Source: Pacificibacter marinus (GTDB taxonomy: Bacteria > Pseudomonadota > Alphaproteobacteria > Rhodobacterales > Rhodobacteraceae). From it: a stretch of DNA of 64,000 nucleotides. Where the stretch lies: the NCBI RefSeq assembly GCF_018860665.1, contig NZ_JAHKPK010000022.1, positions 62,001 through 126,000 of the forward strand. The letters run 5' to 3'. The notes under the pieces are model-generated. The model was not told where the DNA came from. It did no database searches and saw nothing but the letters and a program-made list of their open reading frames with translations. The position numbers and the translations under genes are program-made. This document shows, piece by piece, positions 44,069 to 54,757 of the stretch (positions within the stretch are counted from its first letter, which is position 1; every line of letters begins with the position of its first letter).

Positions 44069-45118
44069 ATGACACAACGCCCTATCAGACCAACTCCCAA
44101 ACGCCCTTTGACCTTAAGAGACGTCTCAGAGGCCTCTGGAGTGTCTGAAATGACTGTAAGCCGCGTTTTACGCAATCGTGGTGATGTGTCTGAAGCGACC
44201 CGCGAAAAAGTGTTGGCCGCCGCGCGCGAGCTTGGCTATGTGCCCAACAAAATCGCGGGATCCTTGGCCTCATCACGCGTCAATTTGGTGGCAGTGATCA
44301 TCCCGTCTTTATCCAACATGGTCTTTCCAGAGGTCATGACGGGTATTTCAGAAATTTTGGACGACACCGAACTTCAACCCGTGGTTGGTGTCACACATTA
44401 CAAACCTGAACGCGAAGAAGCCGTGTTGTATGAAATGCTGTCATGGCGTCCGTCTGGCGTAATTATCGCGGGGCTTGAGCATACAGAAGCCGCCAAAGCG
44501 ATGCTTGGAGCCGCAGGCATTCCCATCGTTGAAATTATGGACACAGACGGCGACGCTGTTGATGCGGCTGTTGGGATTTCGCACCGCCGTGCGGGTCGCA
44601 AAATGGCGCAGGCGATTATGGATGCAGGATATAAAAAGATCGGCTTTCTTGGCACAAAGATGCCGCTGGATCACCGTGCACGCAAACGCTTTGAAGGCTT
44701 TACAGAAGCACTTGCCAAGGCGGGCTTAGAAGTGGCTGATCAAGAATTTTACTCTGGTGGGTCCGCGCTGGCCAAGGGCCGCGAGATGACCGAAACCATC
44801 TTGAACCGCACGCCTGACCTCGACTTTCTGTATTACTCAAACGACATGATCGGTGCCGGCGGCCTGCTGTATTGTCTCGACAACAACATCGACGTGCCGG
44901 GCCAGATCGGCCTTGCAGGATTTAATGGCATCGAATTCCTAGATGGTCTGCCCCGCCAGCTTGCCACAATGGATGCTTGTCGTGTTGAAATTGGTCGCGC
45001 AGCCGCGCAAATCATCGCCGAACGTGCTGCGAATCCCGAAGCCGCAGGAAAAGAATTGATCACTTTAGAGCCTTCGTTAGACTTTGGAGACACACTCAAG
45101 CGGGTCAAAAAGCAATAA
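44069..45118 (+). CDS. LacI-family transcriptional regulator
   Basis: A 349-residue repressor with an N-terminal helix-turn-helix (LTLRDVSEASGVSEMTVSRVLRNRGDVSEATREKVLAAARELGYVPNKIAGSLAS) and a periplasmic-binding-protein-like sensor domain (VNLVAVIIPSLSNMVFPEVMTGI onward). The sensor resembles gluconate/GntR-type members, but the ligand cannot be told. The start at 44069 is the first giving the standard N-terminus; GAAGG lies 10 bases before. It is the first backbone gene after the island. Confidence 0.88.
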   Translation: MTQRPIRPTPKRPLTLRDVSEASGVSEMTVSRVLRNRGDVSEATREKVLAAARELGYVPNKIAGSLASSRVNLVAVIIPSLSNMVFPEVMTGISEILDDTELQPVVGVTHYKPEREEAVLYEMLSWRPSGVIIAGLEHTEAAKAMLGAAGIPIVEIMDTDGDAVDAAVGISHRRAGRKMAQAIMDAGYKKIGFLGTKMPLDHRARKRFEGFTEALAKAGLEVADQEFYSGGSALAKGREMTETILNRTPDLDFLYYSNDMIGAGGLLYCLDNNIDVPGQIGLAGFNGIEFLDGLPRQLATMDACRVEIGRAAAQIIAERAANPEAAGKELITLEPSLDFGDTLKRVKKQ

Positions 45119-45290
45119 AGTTTAAAGATAAAGCGGTACACATCACTTTGGCGCGCCCTATTTTGGTGTACCAACTGGAAATGCGTCGCCAAACCTCGTA
45201 TGTATCCCTCCAAATGTTTGGGCGTTTGCCCATTCTACACCATTGGACCTTTGGTTCTGTCGGTCTCACGCGAATACGAAAGTTAGCAAT

Positions 45291-47135
45291 ATGCCTCATT
45301 ATAAATCTCGCCGCTCCACCCATGGCCGTAATATGGCAGGGGCTCGTGGCCTTTGGCGTGCAACAGGTATGAAAGACGGCGATTTTGGCAAGCCGATCAT
45401 CGCTGTTGTGAACTCATTCACCCAGTTCGTGCCCGGTCACGTGCACCTGAAAGATCTCGGTCAAATGGTGGCCCGCGAAATCGAAGAGGCTGGCGGGGTT
45501 GCCAAGGAATTCAACACAATCGCTGTGGATGATGGCATCGCCATGGGCCACGACGGAATGCTCTATTCCCTGCCTTCACGCGAATTGATCGCAGACTCTG
45601 TCGAATACATGGTCAACGCGCATTGTGCGGATGCGATGGTGTGTATTTCCAACTGCGATAAAATCACCCCCGGCATGATGATGGCCGCGATGCGCCTGAA
45701 CATTCCGGTGATCTTTGTCTCCGGTGGCCCTATGGAAGCTGGTAAAGTGACCATCGATGACCTTGAAGTCAAAGTCGACTTGGTGGATGCCATGGTTGCC
45801 GCCGCAGATGACAAATACACCGATGCGCAAGTTCAAGACATCGAAGAAAACGCCTGCCCGACCTGTGGGTCTTGTTCTGGTATGTTTACAGCGAACTCAA
45901 TGAACTGTCTGGCCGAAGCTTTGGGTCTGGCTCTTCCCGGAAACGGTTCCACTTTGGCGACACATATCGATCGTAAGCGACTATTTTTGGAAGCAGGTCG
46001 CAAGATCGTCGAAATCACCAAAGCCCATTACGAAGACGAAAAGCCCGGCCTGTTGCCGCGTGACATTGCAAATTTCGAAGCTTTCGAAAACGCCATGTCT
46101 TTGGACATCGCGATGGGCGGATCGACCAACACAGTTTTGCACCTTTTGGCGATTGCGCATGAGGGCGGCGTAAATTTCACCATGGCCGACATGGATCGCC
46201 TGTCACGCAAAGTACCGTGCCTGTGTAAAGTTGCGCCAAACACGATCAACGTACACATGGAAGACATCCACCGCGCGGGCGGCATTTTCGGCATTTTGGG
46301 CGAATTGCACCGTGGCGGTTTGCTGCACGGCGATGTGCCAACTATCCACTCTGATTCAATGGCGCAGGCGATTGCCAAATGGGACATCAAAGTCGCCAAC
46401 ACGCCTGAGACCAACTCGTTCTATCGCGCGGCCCCCGGCGGCGTGCGCACCACGCAGGCCTTCTCGACTGACAACCGCTATAAAGAGCTGGATGACGACC
46501 GCCAGAATGGTGTTGTGCGCTCAGTTGAACACGCGTTTTCCAAAGACGGCGGCTTGGCTGTTTTGTTCGGTAACTTGGCTGAAAACGGCTGTATCGTGAA
46601 AACGGCGGGTGTGGATGACAGCAACCTTGTATTTAACGGCAAAGCGCATGTGTTTGACAGCCAAGACGATGCGGTTCAGGGCATTTTGACTCGCAAAGTG
46701 GAATCCGGCGATGTGGTTGTGATCCGCTTTGAGGGCCCGCAAGGCGGGCCGGGCATGCAAGAGATGCTCTACCCGACGTCATATTTGAAATCCAAAGGCT
46801 TGGGCAAAAAATGTGCTTTGCTCACTGATGGTCGTTTCTCTGGCGGTACCTCTGGCCTATCGATTGGCCACGTTTCCCCTGAAGCGGCGGAAGGCGGCTT
46901 GATCGGCTTAGTACAGAATGGCGATCCGATCGAGATCGACATCCCGAACCGCAAGATCCATTTGGCGATCTCTGACGCGGAAATCGCGAAACGCCGCGAA
47001 GCTGCTGGTCCATTGCCATGGGCCCCTGCTAAAGACCGTCCGCGCTTTGTCTCAACTGCGCTCAAGGCCTATGCCGCCTTTGCCTCATCAGCGGCCACAG
47101 GGGCTGTTCGCATTTTGCCGGACAATAAAAAGTAA
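45291..47135 (+). CDS. ilvD: Dihydroxy-acid dehydratase
   Basis: An iron-sulfur dehydratase in valine, leucine and isoleucine synthesis. The 614-residue protein shows cluster-ligand segments [14 protein letters not shown] and [19 protein letters not shown], the [14 protein letters not shown] segment, [11 protein letters not shown] and the C-terminal [24 protein letters not shown]. Length fits the long IlvD type with an extra region relative to Edd-like forms. The ATG at 45291 gives the classic start; its ribosome site is weak. Confidence 0.95.
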   Translation: MPHYKSRRSTHGRNMAGARGLWRATGMKDGDFGKPIIAVVNSFTQFVPGHVHLKDLGQMVAREIEEAGGVAKEFNTIAVDDGIAMGHDGMLYSLPSRELIADSVEYMVNAHCADAMVCISNCDKITPGMMMAAMRLNIPVIFVSGGPMEAGKVTIDDLEVKVDLVDAMVAAADDKYTDAQVQDIEENACPTCGSCSGMFTANSMNCLAEALGLALPGNGSTLATHIDRKRLFLEAGRKIVEITKAHYEDEKPGLLPRDIANFEAFENAMSLDIAMGGSTNTVLHLLAIAHEGGVNFTMADMDRLSRKVPCLCKVAPNTINVHMEDIHRAGGIFGILGELHRGGLLHGDVPTIHSDSMAQAIAKWDIKVANTPETNSFYRAAPGGVRTTQAFSTDNRYKELDDDRQNGVVRSVEHAFSKDGGLAVLFGNLAENGCIVKTAGVDDSNLVFNGKAHVFDSQDDAVQGILTRKVESGDVVVIRFEGPQGGPGMQEMLYPTSYLKSKGLGKKCALLTDGRFSGGTSGLSIGHVSPEAAEGGLIGLVQNGDPIEIDIPNRKIHLAISDAEIAKRREAAGPLPWAPAKDRPRFVSTALKAYAAFASSAATGAVRILPDNKK

Positions 47136-47158
47136 GCGACATCACAACCAAGATCACG

Positions 47159-47188
47159 ACGCCGCTCCATATGGGGCGGCGTTTTTTT
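47159..47188 (+). terminator. Intrinsic terminator of ilvD
   Basis: A 7-bp perfect stem (47159-47165 with 47176-47182) extended by wobble and GC pairs to an ATAT loop, then seven T residues. Confidence 0.92.
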
Positions 47189-47233
47189 ATGGCCTGTGCA
47201 TGACGGATGGCATAGCAAGCAGTCAAACTTGAC

Positions 47234-47249
47234 TTGACCCATACGTCAA
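47234..47249. promoter_or_regulatory. Inverted repeat before the GntR-type gene
   Basis: TTGAC and GTCAA are perfect 5-bp arms around six bases, 26 bp before the start codon. It may be an operator, or its left arm may be a promoter hexamer. Confidence 0.35.
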
Positions 47250-47275
47250 CTAACATGCCGCCTAAAGGACGAACG

Positions 47276-47974
47276 ATGCCCGACCAGACCCTTGCGCTTG
47301 ATATCGACTCACTCGAAGGCCCTTTGGGACAACGTGTCTACACGGCGCTACGCAATAAAATTTTAGACATGACATTCGAGCCAGGCATGGTTCTGCGCAA
47401 AGGTGCATTATGCGAACATCTTGGGGTGTCGCGCTCTCCTGTTGCCGAAGCTTTGGGGCGATTGTCATCGGATGGTCTGGTCGACATCATTCCACAATCT
47501 GCCACGCGCGTCTCACAGTTCTCAGTCTCTGAACTACGCGAGGAAAGCTTTCTGCGTGAAGCAGTTGAGGTGGCAGCCGTGGCCAAGGTCGCTAAAGAGC
47601 GCACAGAAGAGCAGCTTACTCGACTTACACGAAACCTGCGCCTACAGAGCCTGCTTGTGGATGACCGTGACTATCAGGGCTTTTTTGAAGCCGATGTGGA
47701 TTTTCATCATATGATTTTGGAATTCACAGGATATCCCAAAGTCGTTCTTGCCGCAGGTCAGATGTCGTTACAATTGCGGCGCGCACGCATGTTATTGTTG
47801 CCCGAGCAAGGCCGCCCCGCAGAAGCGGTGGCAGAACATCACGCAATTCTGGATGCTATCAAAGTGCAAGATCCAAATGCCGCCCGTGCAGCCATGTCAG
47901 CCCACCTGCAACAATTGATCGAACGCATCGTACCGTTGGAACGTCAGCACCCCACATATTTTCGTCATATGTAA
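47276..47974 (+). CDS. GntR-family (FadR-type) transcriptional regulator
   Basis: A 232-residue regulator: winged helix at about residues 15-75 (LRNKILDMTFEPGMVLRKGALCEHLGVSRSPVAEALGRLSSDGLVDIIP) and an FCD ligand domain with the expected metal-site pattern (Asp/His in FFEADVDFHHMI and HHAILDAI). The ligand is probably a small carboxylic acid, not identifiable here. The start at 47276 follows AAAGGA. Confidence 0.9.
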   Translation: MPDQTLALDIDSLEGPLGQRVYTALRNKILDMTFEPGMVLRKGALCEHLGVSRSPVAEALGRLSSDGLVDIIPQSATRVSQFSVSELREESFLREAVEVAAVAKVAKERTEEQLTRLTRNLRLQSLLVDDRDYQGFFEADVDFHHMILEFTGYPKVVLAAGQMSLQLRRARMLLLPEQGRPAEAVAEHHAILDAIKVQDPNAARAAMSAHLQQLIERIVPLERQHPTYFRHM

Positions 47975-48071
47975 ATGACACCCTATTACAAAATAGGTTG
48001 CAATGTCCCTGCTGCAACCACAACTCTGGACAACCCATTCTGATAAGACTTTGAAATATCAGGGCACAAAC

Positions 48072-48100
48072 AAAAAGAGCGCCCAAGGGGCGCTCTTTTG
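48072..48100. terminator. Bidirectional terminator between the GntR gene and tRNA-Lys
   Basis: A 12-bp near-perfect stem (48073-48084 with 48087-48098) has an A run on one side and a T run on the other, so it works for the rightward GntR transcript and the leftward tRNA transcript. Confidence 0.88.
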
Positions 48101-48120
48101 AACCACACTAAAAGAAGAAG

Positions 48121-48196
48121 TGGTGAGCCCTGATGGGTTCGAACCATCGACCTACTGATTAAAAGTCAGTTGCTCTACCGGCTGAGCTAAGGGCCC
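48121..48196 (-). tRNA. tRNA-Lys (TTT anticodon)
   Basis: A 76-nt minus-strand sequence with encoded CCA (48121-48123). It folds with acceptor GGGCCCT paired to AGGGCTC, D stem GCTC/GAGC, anticodon loop CTTTTAA and a T loop TTCGAAC. It is intact and ends just before the bidirectional terminator. Confidence 0.98.
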
Positions 48197-48299
48197 ACTT
48201 CTTAGTGGTGGGGCGGATTTACCGTTGCACACCGGTAGCGTCAAGCACAAAACTGAGAATATCTTTTAAAAGATGTCATCAAGGGTTATATGCCCCAAC

Positions 48300-49148
48300 A
48301 TGAACACCGATCAAAACACCACCCGCGCCGACGATACCACGCTTTCTTTCCTTAAAATGCATGGTCTTGGCAATGATTTCGTCATTATCGACTCGCGAGG
48401 ACGCGAAGCGCAGATAACGCCTGCCTTGGCGAAAGCGATCGGAGATCGGAACTGCGGTGTCGGATTTGACCAGCTGGCAGAGATTCGCGACTCGGATGCT
48501 GCTGACATTGATTTGGATTTTTGGAACAGCGATGGATCACGCGCAGGCGCATGTGGCAATGCCACGCGCTGTGTCGGGCGGTTGCTGATTGATGAGACTG
48601 GCAAAGACACGGTGACCATTCGCACCGAACGCGGTATTTTACAGGCCGTGCGCGCGGGCGATGAGGTCTCTGTAAACATGGGTCATCCTTTACTGAGCTG
48701 GGATCAGGTGCCGCTGTCGCATGATGTTGACATCGCACACCTTCCGCTTGCGGGCGATCCCGTTGCTATCGGCATGGGCAACCCTCATGCTGTGTTCTTT
48801 GTGGAGAATGCCGAAACTGTCGATGTGAATAGCCTTGGGCCAACTGTTGAGCATGATCCGCTGTTTCCTGAGCGCACCAACGTGGAATTCGCCGAAATAC
48901 GCAGTCGCGATGAAATTCGGATGCGAGTGTGGGAACGTGGTGCGGGCATTACTATGGCTTGCGGCTCTGGCGCTTGTGCGACTGTCGTGGCCTCTGCCAC
49001 GCGCGGCCTGACAGAACGCAAGGTACGTATGGAGATGGACGGCGGCTGGATCACACTGGACTGGCGCGACGATGGCGTTTGGATGACGGGGCCAACAACC
49101 TTGGTGTTTTCAGGCAGCTTTAGCACCGCCTTTTTGGAGCAAATCTAA
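48300..49148 (+). CDS. dapF: Diaminopimelate epimerase
   Basis: Converts LL- to meso-diaminopimelate for lysine and peptidoglycan synthesis without a cofactor. The two catalytic cysteines are in [14 protein letters not shown] and [13 protein letters not shown], with the N-terminal [13 protein letters not shown]. Start choice is uncertain: ATG 48300 is used, but ATG 48273 is in frame. Its stop overlaps the mtaB start by one base. Confidence 0.95.
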   Translation: MNTDQNTTRADDTTLSFLKMHGLGNDFVIIDSRGREAQITPALAKAIGDRNCGVGFDQLAEIRDSDAADIDLDFWNSDGSRAGACGNATRCVGRLLIDETGKDTVTIRTERGILQAVRAGDEVSVNMGHPLLSWDQVPLSHDVDIAHLPLAGDPVAIGMGNPHAVFFVENAETVDVNSLGPTVEHDPLFPERTNVEFAEIRSRDEIRMRVWERGAGITMACGSGACATVVASATRGLTERKVRMEMDGGWITLDWRDDGVWMTGPTTLVFSGSFSTAFLEQI

Positions 49149-50410
49149 TGACTGCCAATCCACCGATTTTTGCCACGCTTGGCTGTCGCCTGAATGCTTA
49201 TGAAACCGAAGCGATGAAAGAACTTGCCGCAAAAGCAGGCCTGCAAGATGCCGTGGTGGTCAACACCTGTGCTGTCACAGCAGAGGCTGTGCGCAAAGCT
49301 CGCCAAGAGATTCGCAAGCTACGTCGTGAAAACCCAAAGGCAAAGATCATTGTCACGGGCTGTGCGGCACAAACCGAACCGGCCACGTTTTCCAGCATGG
49401 ATGAGGTCGATGTAGTGGTCGGCAACACCGAAAAAATGCAGGCGGAGACATGGAATGCCATGGGGCCTGATTTCATTGGCCAGACAGAGCGCGTTCAGGT
49501 CGATGATATTATGTCCGTGACGGAGACCGCAGGGCATTTGATCGACGGGTTTGGCACGCGGTCCCGCGCCTATGTGCAAGTGCAAAACGGTTGTGATCAT
49601 CGCTGCACGTTTTGCATTATCCCCTATGGTCGCGGCAATTCGCGCTCGGTCCCTGCGGGCGTGGTGGTCGATCAGATCAAGCGGCTTGTGGACAAGGGCT
49701 ATAACGAAGTCGTTTTGACGGGCGTTGATTTGACCTCATGGGGGGCTGATTTGCCCGCCTTGCCGCGTCTTGGCGATTTGGTCATGCGGATTTTGAAACT
49801 CATCCCCGATTTGCCGCGTCTGCGCATCAGTTCAATTGATTCTATCGAGGCGGATGATGCGCTAATGGAAGCCATCGCAACCGAGCCGCGCCTGATGCCT
49901 CATCTGCATTTGTCACTGCAACATGGTGATGATTTGATCCTCAAACGGATGGCGCGGCGGCATTTGCGCGATGATGCGATTAAATTCTGTGAGGACGCGA
50001 AAAAATTGCGCCCTGACATGACCTTTGGCGCGGATATCATCGCGGGCTTTCCGACCGAAACAGATGCGCATTTCGAGAACTCCCTGAAACTGGTCAGTGA
50101 TTGCGATCTGACATGGCTGCACGTCTTCCCATATTCCAAACGCGAAGGAACGCCCGCCGCCAAAATCCCCAGCCAAGTGAATGGCAATGTGATCAAGGCC
50201 CGTGCAGCACAGTTGCGCGCCGCAGGGGATTCTCAAGTGCAGAGGCATTTGACCGCGCAAGTTGGCCGGACCCATCATATTTTAATGGAAAACCCGAACA
50301 TGGGCCGCACTGAGCAATTTACCGAAGTGCATTTTGACACGGCCCAAACTGAAGGATCATTGATCACCACAACGATCCTTGGTCTCAATGGCACGCAATT
50401 GATCGCATGA
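49148..50410 (+). CDS. mtaB: tRNA t6A37 methylthiotransferase MtaB
   Basis: A 420-residue radical SAM enzyme that adds a methylthio group to t6A37 of tRNAs. The N-terminal UPF0004 domain carries cluster cysteines (GCRLNAYETEAM, VNTCAV, VTGCAAQ); the radical SAM motif C-x3-C-x2-C is in GCDHRCTFCIIP. VLTGVDLTSWG and LHLSLQHGDD follow. It overlaps dapF by one base and the GST gene by 4 bp, forming a dapF-mtaB-gst operon. Confidence 0.93.
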   Translation: MTANPPIFATLGCRLNAYETEAMKELAAKAGLQDAVVVNTCAVTAEAVRKARQEIRKLRRENPKAKIIVTGCAAQTEPATFSSMDEVDVVVGNTEKMQAETWNAMGPDFIGQTERVQVDDIMSVTETAGHLIDGFGTRSRAYVQVQNGCDHRCTFCIIPYGRGNSRSVPAGVVVDQIKRLVDKGYNEVVLTGVDLTSWGADLPALPRLGDLVMRILKLIPDLPRLRISSIDSIEADDALMEAIATEPRLMPHLHLSLQHGDDLILKRMARRHLRDDAIKFCEDAKKLRPDMTFGADIIAGFPTETDAHFENSLKLVSDCDLTWLHVFPYSKREGTPAAKIPSQVNGNVIKARAAQLRAAGDSQVQRHLTAQVGRTHHILMENPNMGRTEQFTEVHFDTAQTEGSLITTTILGLNGTQLIA

Positions 50411-51072
50411 CGACCACACTTACTCACCCGATTCTCTATAACTTTCGCCGCTGCCCCTATGCGATGCGTGCGCGCTTGGCACTGTTGAGCGCCGGGACCA
50501 CGGTAGAAGTGCGTGAAATTGTATTGCGCGATAAGCCCGCTCATATGTTGGAACTGTCGCCCAAAGGGACTGTGCCTGTGTTGTGGCTTGGCGGAACAGA
50601 TGTTGTTGACGAAAGCCGAGATATTATGGACTGGGCCTTGGAGCAGCACGATCCCGAAGGTCTGTTGGATATGCCCGCTGAGGGTGCAAATTGGATTTCA
50701 ACCATTGAAGGTCCATTCAAGACCGCACTTGATCGCTACAAATACGCGACGCGGTATGAAGGCGTTAATCGAGAGGTTGAGCGCGCAAATGCAGAAGCGA
50801 TTCTGATGACTGTCGATACACAGCTACGCCAAACTGATTGGCTGTTTTCAGATCGACCCTGTCTGGCCGACCTAGCAACCATCACGTTTGTGCGCCAGTT
50901 CGCAAATGTGGACCGCGCTTGGTTTGATTCGCAGGATTGGGTTGGCGTCAAAGGATGGCTGGAACGGTTTTTAGCCTCAAGCCGTTTTGCAGATATAATG
51001 CAAAAATACCCGCTGTGGTCTGAGGGTACACCAAGCGGGTATTTTCCAGATTTCAAACAACCAGTAAGCTAG
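50407..51072 (+). CDS. Glutathione S-transferase-like protein
   Basis: A 221-residue protein with an N-terminal thioredoxin-fold domain (ILYNFRRCPYAMRARLALLSAG, with CPYA at the position of the catalytic site, then SPKGTVPVLWL and the glutathione contact VVDESRDIMDWA) and an all-helical C-terminal domain. Substrate unknown. It overlaps mtaB by 4 bp. Confidence 0.88.
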   Translation: MTTTLTHPILYNFRRCPYAMRARLALLSAGTTVEVREIVLRDKPAHMLELSPKGTVPVLWLGGTDVVDESRDIMDWALEQHDPEGLLDMPAEGANWISTIEGPFKTALDRYKYATRYEGVNREVERANAEAILMTVDTQLRQTDWLFSDRPCLADLATITFVRQFANVDRAWFDSQDWVGVKGWLERFLASSRFADIMQKYPLWSEGTPSGYFPDFKQPVS

Positions 51073-51740
51073 AAAGAATAGCTAACACCAAGATTGAGCG
51101 CATTGGTGATAATCTTGGTTTCAAGCGACCCGCCATTATCCAAATCGATATTATTCATAGAAAACGTGCCTTGGTACTCGGCAAAAGCACCCCAATGGTC
51201 ATTTAAAGCGTAGCTGACACCGGCCGTCGCCCGCATGGCGGGACCCGTCACTTGATACCCAAACGTATGTGACCCGCCTGTGGCTTCAATATCGACATGT
51301 GGCATAGCAAAGCCAAGACCACCCCCAACATACGGGGTCAGCTTTTCCCCCCACTGAGCTGGCCAGCGGCGCATCAGGTTGACGGTAAAGATATTGAGGC
51401 CGTCGGTAAGCTCGAACCGATCATAGCCATTTTTCGCACGCGTTTCATCGTCCGCATAAACTTTGCTGTGAGTGAACTCTGCCCCCCAGCCCCAGTTGTT
51501 TGAATTCCAATGTGTAGCACGCACCCCGTAATAGGGCGGTGCTTCAAAACTTTTGCCCTCGAAGCCAGCCGTAAATTCGTCCGTCCATGTCGCCTCAGGA
51601 TCATCACCCGTGATGACTGAGTGAGGTGAGGTCTGATAGCCCCCATAAAAAGAAAGTTCTGTCTCGGCATGCGCAGACAGCGGGACAGCTGTAAGGGCGG
51701 CTGAGAAAAGCACGGCTAAAGGTGTTCGAAACATGAGCAT
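51069..51740 (-). CDS. Outer membrane beta-barrel protein (lipid A oxidase-like)
   Basis: A 223-residue protein with a signal peptide (cleavage after SAHA, residue 25) and eight or so amphipathic strands: ELSFYGGYQTSPHS, YYGVRATHW, WGWGAEFTHSKVY, FTVNLMRRW, LTPYVGGGLGFAMPHV and a final LNLGVSYSF with C-terminal Phe. It resembles LpxQ-type proteins annotated as lipid A oxidase in related genomes, but I see no sure catalytic residues. It is convergent with the GST gene, overlapping by 4 bp. Confidence 0.75.
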   Translation of the reverse strand: MLMFRTPLAVLFSAALTAVPLSAHAETELSFYGGYQTSPHSVITGDDPEATWTDEFTAGFEGKSFEAPPYYGVRATHWNSNNWGWGAEFTHSKVYADDETRAKNGYDRFELTDGLNIFTVNLMRRWPAQWGEKLTPYVGGGLGFAMPHVDIEATGGSHTFGYQVTGPAMRATAGVSYALNDHWGAFAEYQGTFSMNNIDLDNGGSLETKIITNALNLGVSYSF

Positions 51741-51994
51741 GTCCAGATATTAAGAGAAATTGCAAAACAAAGTGCGCCTTGTTGTTAAACGAGTCAACCG
51801 CGCTTTGACAACAGAGCTTTGGCAGTCTGAGGACCTCAAACTGTGTTCCCGCGACAACGCGCCCCACTTGCGACGTAATGCACGCTGGACGTGGCGCGAT
51901 GACGGGGCTAAAAGCGCCTCAGCAGGGCAACGGGAAACCGTGGCCTTCTTATGCATTGGCCGGAAGACCGGCTTGAGACAATGGAGAATTGCTC

Positions 51995-52558
51995 GTGTCC
52001 CACGCAGACGAACACGAAGGCAACCGTCGCGATTTCTTGTACTACGCCACAGCTGGTGCTGGTGCAGTCGCGACAGGAGCCGCAGTATGGCCGCTGGTCA
52101 ACCAAATGAACCCCTCAGCGGATGTTAAGGCTTTGGCCTCTATTCGCGTCGACATTAGCGATATCGAAGTTGGCACACAGCTGACTGTGAAATGGCGCGG
52201 CAAGCCCGTTTTCATTCGTCGCCGCACCGAAGACGAAATCGCCGCGGCGCGCGCCGTTGATCTTTCCGTGTTGATTGATGGCAACGCTGAAAATGACAAC
52301 ATCGCGGCAGGATCAGATGCATCTGATGCAAACCGTACGCTGGACGAAAACGGCGAATGGTTGGTGATGATGGGCGTTTGTACGCACCTTGGCTGCGTGC
52401 CTTTGGGCGATGGCGCTGGCGACTTTGGTGGTTGGTTCTGCCCTTGTCACGGCTCTCACTACGATACAGCTGGCCGCATCCGCAAAGGCCCAGCTCCACG
52501 CAACCTGCCTGTTCCAGTAGCTGCCTTTGATGGCGACACTGAAATTGTATTGGGCTGA
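51995..52558 (+). CDS. petA: Ubiquinol-cytochrome c reductase iron-sulfur (Rieske) subunit
   Basis: The Rieske protein of the cytochrome bc1 complex, which passes electrons from ubiquinol to cytochrome c1. It has a twin-arginine-like N-terminus ([21 protein letters not shown]) serving as a membrane anchor, and the two cluster boxes CTHLGC and CPCHGSH. The GTG at 51995 follows GGAG and gives 187 residues, the typical length. First gene of petABC. Confidence 0.95.
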   Translation: MSHADEHEGNRRDFLYYATAGAGAVATGAAVWPLVNQMNPSADVKALASIRVDISDIEVGTQLTVKWRGKPVFIRRRTEDEIAAARAVDLSVLIDGNAENDNIAAGSDASDANRTLDENGEWLVMMGVCTHLGCVPLGDGAGDFGGWFCPCHGSHYDTAGRIRKGPAPRNLPVPVAAFDGDTEIVLG

Positions 52559-52569
52559 GGGAGAAACTG

Positions 52570-53895
52570 ATGTCTGGTATTCCGCACGACCACTACGAAC
52601 CTAAAACAGGTATCGAAAAGTGGGTTAATAGCCGCCTGCCAATTATTGGCCTTGTCCATGCGACATTAACGGCGCCGACTCCGAAAAATCTCAACTGGAT
52701 GTGGATCTGGGGCATTGTCCTAGCCTTCTGTCTGGTTTTGCAAATCGTCACCGGTATCGTTCTGGTGATGCATTACACCCCACACGTTGATCTGGCCTTT
52801 GCCTCTGTTGAGCACATCATGCGCGACGTGAACGGCGGCCACATGTTGCGTTACTTGCACGCAAACGGCGCGTCTTTGTTCTTTATCGCTGTGTACCTGC
52901 ACATTTTTCGCGGTCTCTACTATGGCTCATACAAAGCCCCACGCGAGATCACATGGATCATCGGCATGCTCATCTATCTCTTGATGATGGCGACTGGTTT
53001 CTTGGGCTACGTTTTGCCTTGGGGTCAGATGTCCTTCTGGGGCGCGACTGTGATCACCGGCCTGTTCGGTGCGATCCCATTCGTTGGTGACGCCTTGCAA
53101 ACATGGCTTTTGGGCGGACCTGCTGTGGACAACGCCACGCTGAACCGCTTCTTCTCATTGCACTACTTGCTGCCCTTCGTGATTGCTGGCCTTGTGATTG
53201 TTCACATCTGGGCGTTCCACCACACTGGCAACAACAACCCAACTGGTGTTGAAGTGCGTCGTGGTTCTGTCAAAGAAGCGAAAAAAGACACATTGCCGTT
53301 CTGGCCATACTTCGTAATCAAAGATCTCTTTGCTCTGGGCGTCGTTTTGGTGGCTTTCTTTGCTGTTGTTGGCTTTATGCCAAACTACCTCGGTCACCCT
53401 GACAACTACATCCCGGCGAACCCTCTCGCGACACCGTCGCACATTGTTCCTGAATGGTACTACTTGCCGTTCTACGCGATTCTGCGTGCCTTCACGGCTG
53501 ATGTTTGGGCGGTACAATTCACGTCCTTCATCACAGCGGGCATCGTTGACGCGAAATTCTTTGGTGTTCTGGCGATGTTCGGTGCGATCTTTGTTATGGC
53601 CTTGGCACCATGGCTCGACACATCCTCTGTACGGTCAGGCAAATACCGCCCGATGTTCAAATGGTGGTTCGCTTTGCTCTGCGTCGACTTCATGGTTCTA
53701 ATGTGGGTTGGTGCACGTGACACTGAATTCCCACATGATTGGATTTCCTTGATCGGCGCGACATACTGGTTCGCCTACTTCTTGGTGATCTTGCCACTTC
53801 TCGGCGTGTTCGAGAAACCATTGCCACTGCCTGCGACCATCGAAGATGACTTCGTGGCTCACTATCCTGGCGCTGCCAAAGACTCGGCAGAGTGA
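52570..53895 (+). CDS. petB: Cytochrome b of the bc1 complex
   Basis: A 441-residue membrane protein with eight predicted transmembrane helices and two heme ligands pairs in [22 protein letters not shown] and [22 protein letters not shown]; the quinol-oxidation-site PEWY motif is in [15 protein letters not shown]. It starts 12 bp after petA. The 3' end overlaps a possible GTG start of petC. Confidence 0.97.
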   Translation: MSGIPHDHYEPKTGIEKWVNSRLPIIGLVHATLTAPTPKNLNWMWIWGIVLAFCLVLQIVTGIVLVMHYTPHVDLAFASVEHIMRDVNGGHMLRYLHANGASLFFIAVYLHIFRGLYYGSYKAPREITWIIGMLIYLLMMATGFLGYVLPWGQMSFWGATVITGLFGAIPFVGDALQTWLLGGPAVDNATLNRFFSLHYLLPFVIAGLVIVHIWAFHHTGNNNPTGVEVRRGSVKEAKKDTLPFWPYFVIKDLFALGVVLVAFFAVVGFMPNYLGHPDNYIPANPLATPSHIVPEWYYLPFYAILRAFTADVWAVQFTSFITAGIVDAKFFGVLAMFGAIFVMALAPWLDTSSVRSGKYRPMFKWWFALLCVDFMVLMWVGARDTEFPHDWISLIGATYWFAYFLVILPLLGVFEKPLPLPATIEDDFVAHYPGAAKDSAE

Positions 53896-53912
53896 GAAAG
53901 GACTTAGGAACT

Positions 53913-54704
53913 ATGTTTAAGAAACTTACTCTCTCCGCTTTTACTGCACTGGCGCTTAGCGCTGGTGCGGCGATGGCTGCAGGCGACGAAGGTCACGTAC
54001 ATGACGTGGACTTCAGCTTCGAAGGCCCGTTTGGCACATATGATCAGAACCAACTTCAACGTGGTCTTCAGATCTACACCGAAGTCTGTTCTGCCTGTCA
54101 CGGTTTACAACACGTGCCTATTCGCACACTCAGCGATGAAGGCGGTCCACACCTGCCAGAAGATCAAGTGCGCGCCTACGCCTCTCAGTTCGATATCTAT
54201 GATGCTGATCTTGACGATGACCGCGCACGTATACCCGCAGACTTCTTTCCCAGCTCATCTTTGTCAAACGCGCCTGACTTATCTTTGATGGCAAAAGCAC
54301 GCGCTGGCTTTCATGGCCCGATGGGCACAGGCATCAGCCAGTTCGTCAACGGCATCGGTGGCCCCGAGTACATCGCATCCATTCTCACCGGCTACACCGG
54401 TGAAGAAAAGGAACAAGCTGGCACAACCTTCTATGAAAACACTGCCTTCCCAGGTGGATGGATCGCTATGGCGCCACCACTTTACGGTGAAGACGTTGAA
54501 TTCGCTGACGGTCACTCCAACGAGCTGCACCACGAAGCCGAAGATGTTGCGTCGTTCTTGATGTGGACAGCCGAGCCCAAAATGATGGCCCGCAAACAAG
54601 CTGGTTTTGTCGCTGTGACATTCCTCTTCTTGCTGACTGTTTTGCTCTACCTCACAAACAAAAAATTGTGGGCACCGCACAAAGGCAAAAAATTCGACCT
54701 GTAA
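53913..54704 (+). CDS. petC: Cytochrome c1 of the bc1 complex
   Basis: A 263-residue periplasmic heme protein anchored by a C-terminal helix ([22 protein letters not shown]). A signal peptide ends near AMAA; heme binds at CSACH ([11 protein letters not shown]), and the Met ligand lies in the later part of the sequence. The start at 53913 (MFKKL) gives a normal signal peptide; the GTG at 53892 is less likely. A terminator follows, ending the petABC operon. Confidence 0.95.
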   Translation: MFKKLTLSAFTALALSAGAAMAAGDEGHVHDVDFSFEGPFGTYDQNQLQRGLQIYTEVCSACHGLQHVPIRTLSDEGGPHLPEDQVRAYASQFDIYDADLDDDRARIPADFFPSSSLSNAPDLSLMAKARAGFHGPMGTGISQFVNGIGGPEYIASILTGYTGEEKEQAGTTFYENTAFPGGWIAMAPPLYGEDVEFADGHSNELHHEAEDVASFLMWTAEPKMMARKQAGFVAVTFLFLLTVLLYLTNKKLWAPHKGKKFDL

Positions 54705-54724
54705 ACTCAGGCTGATATCAAAAG

Positions 54725-54754
54725 AAAAGGCGCTCCATTTGGGGCGCCTTTTTT
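54725..54754. terminator. Terminator between petC and thiQ
   Basis: A hairpin with a 7-bp perfect stem (54727-54733 with 54744-54750) is flanked by A residues on the left and T residues on the right, so it may work in both directions for the convergent pet and thi operons. Confidence 0.85.
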
Positions 54755-54757
54755 CAT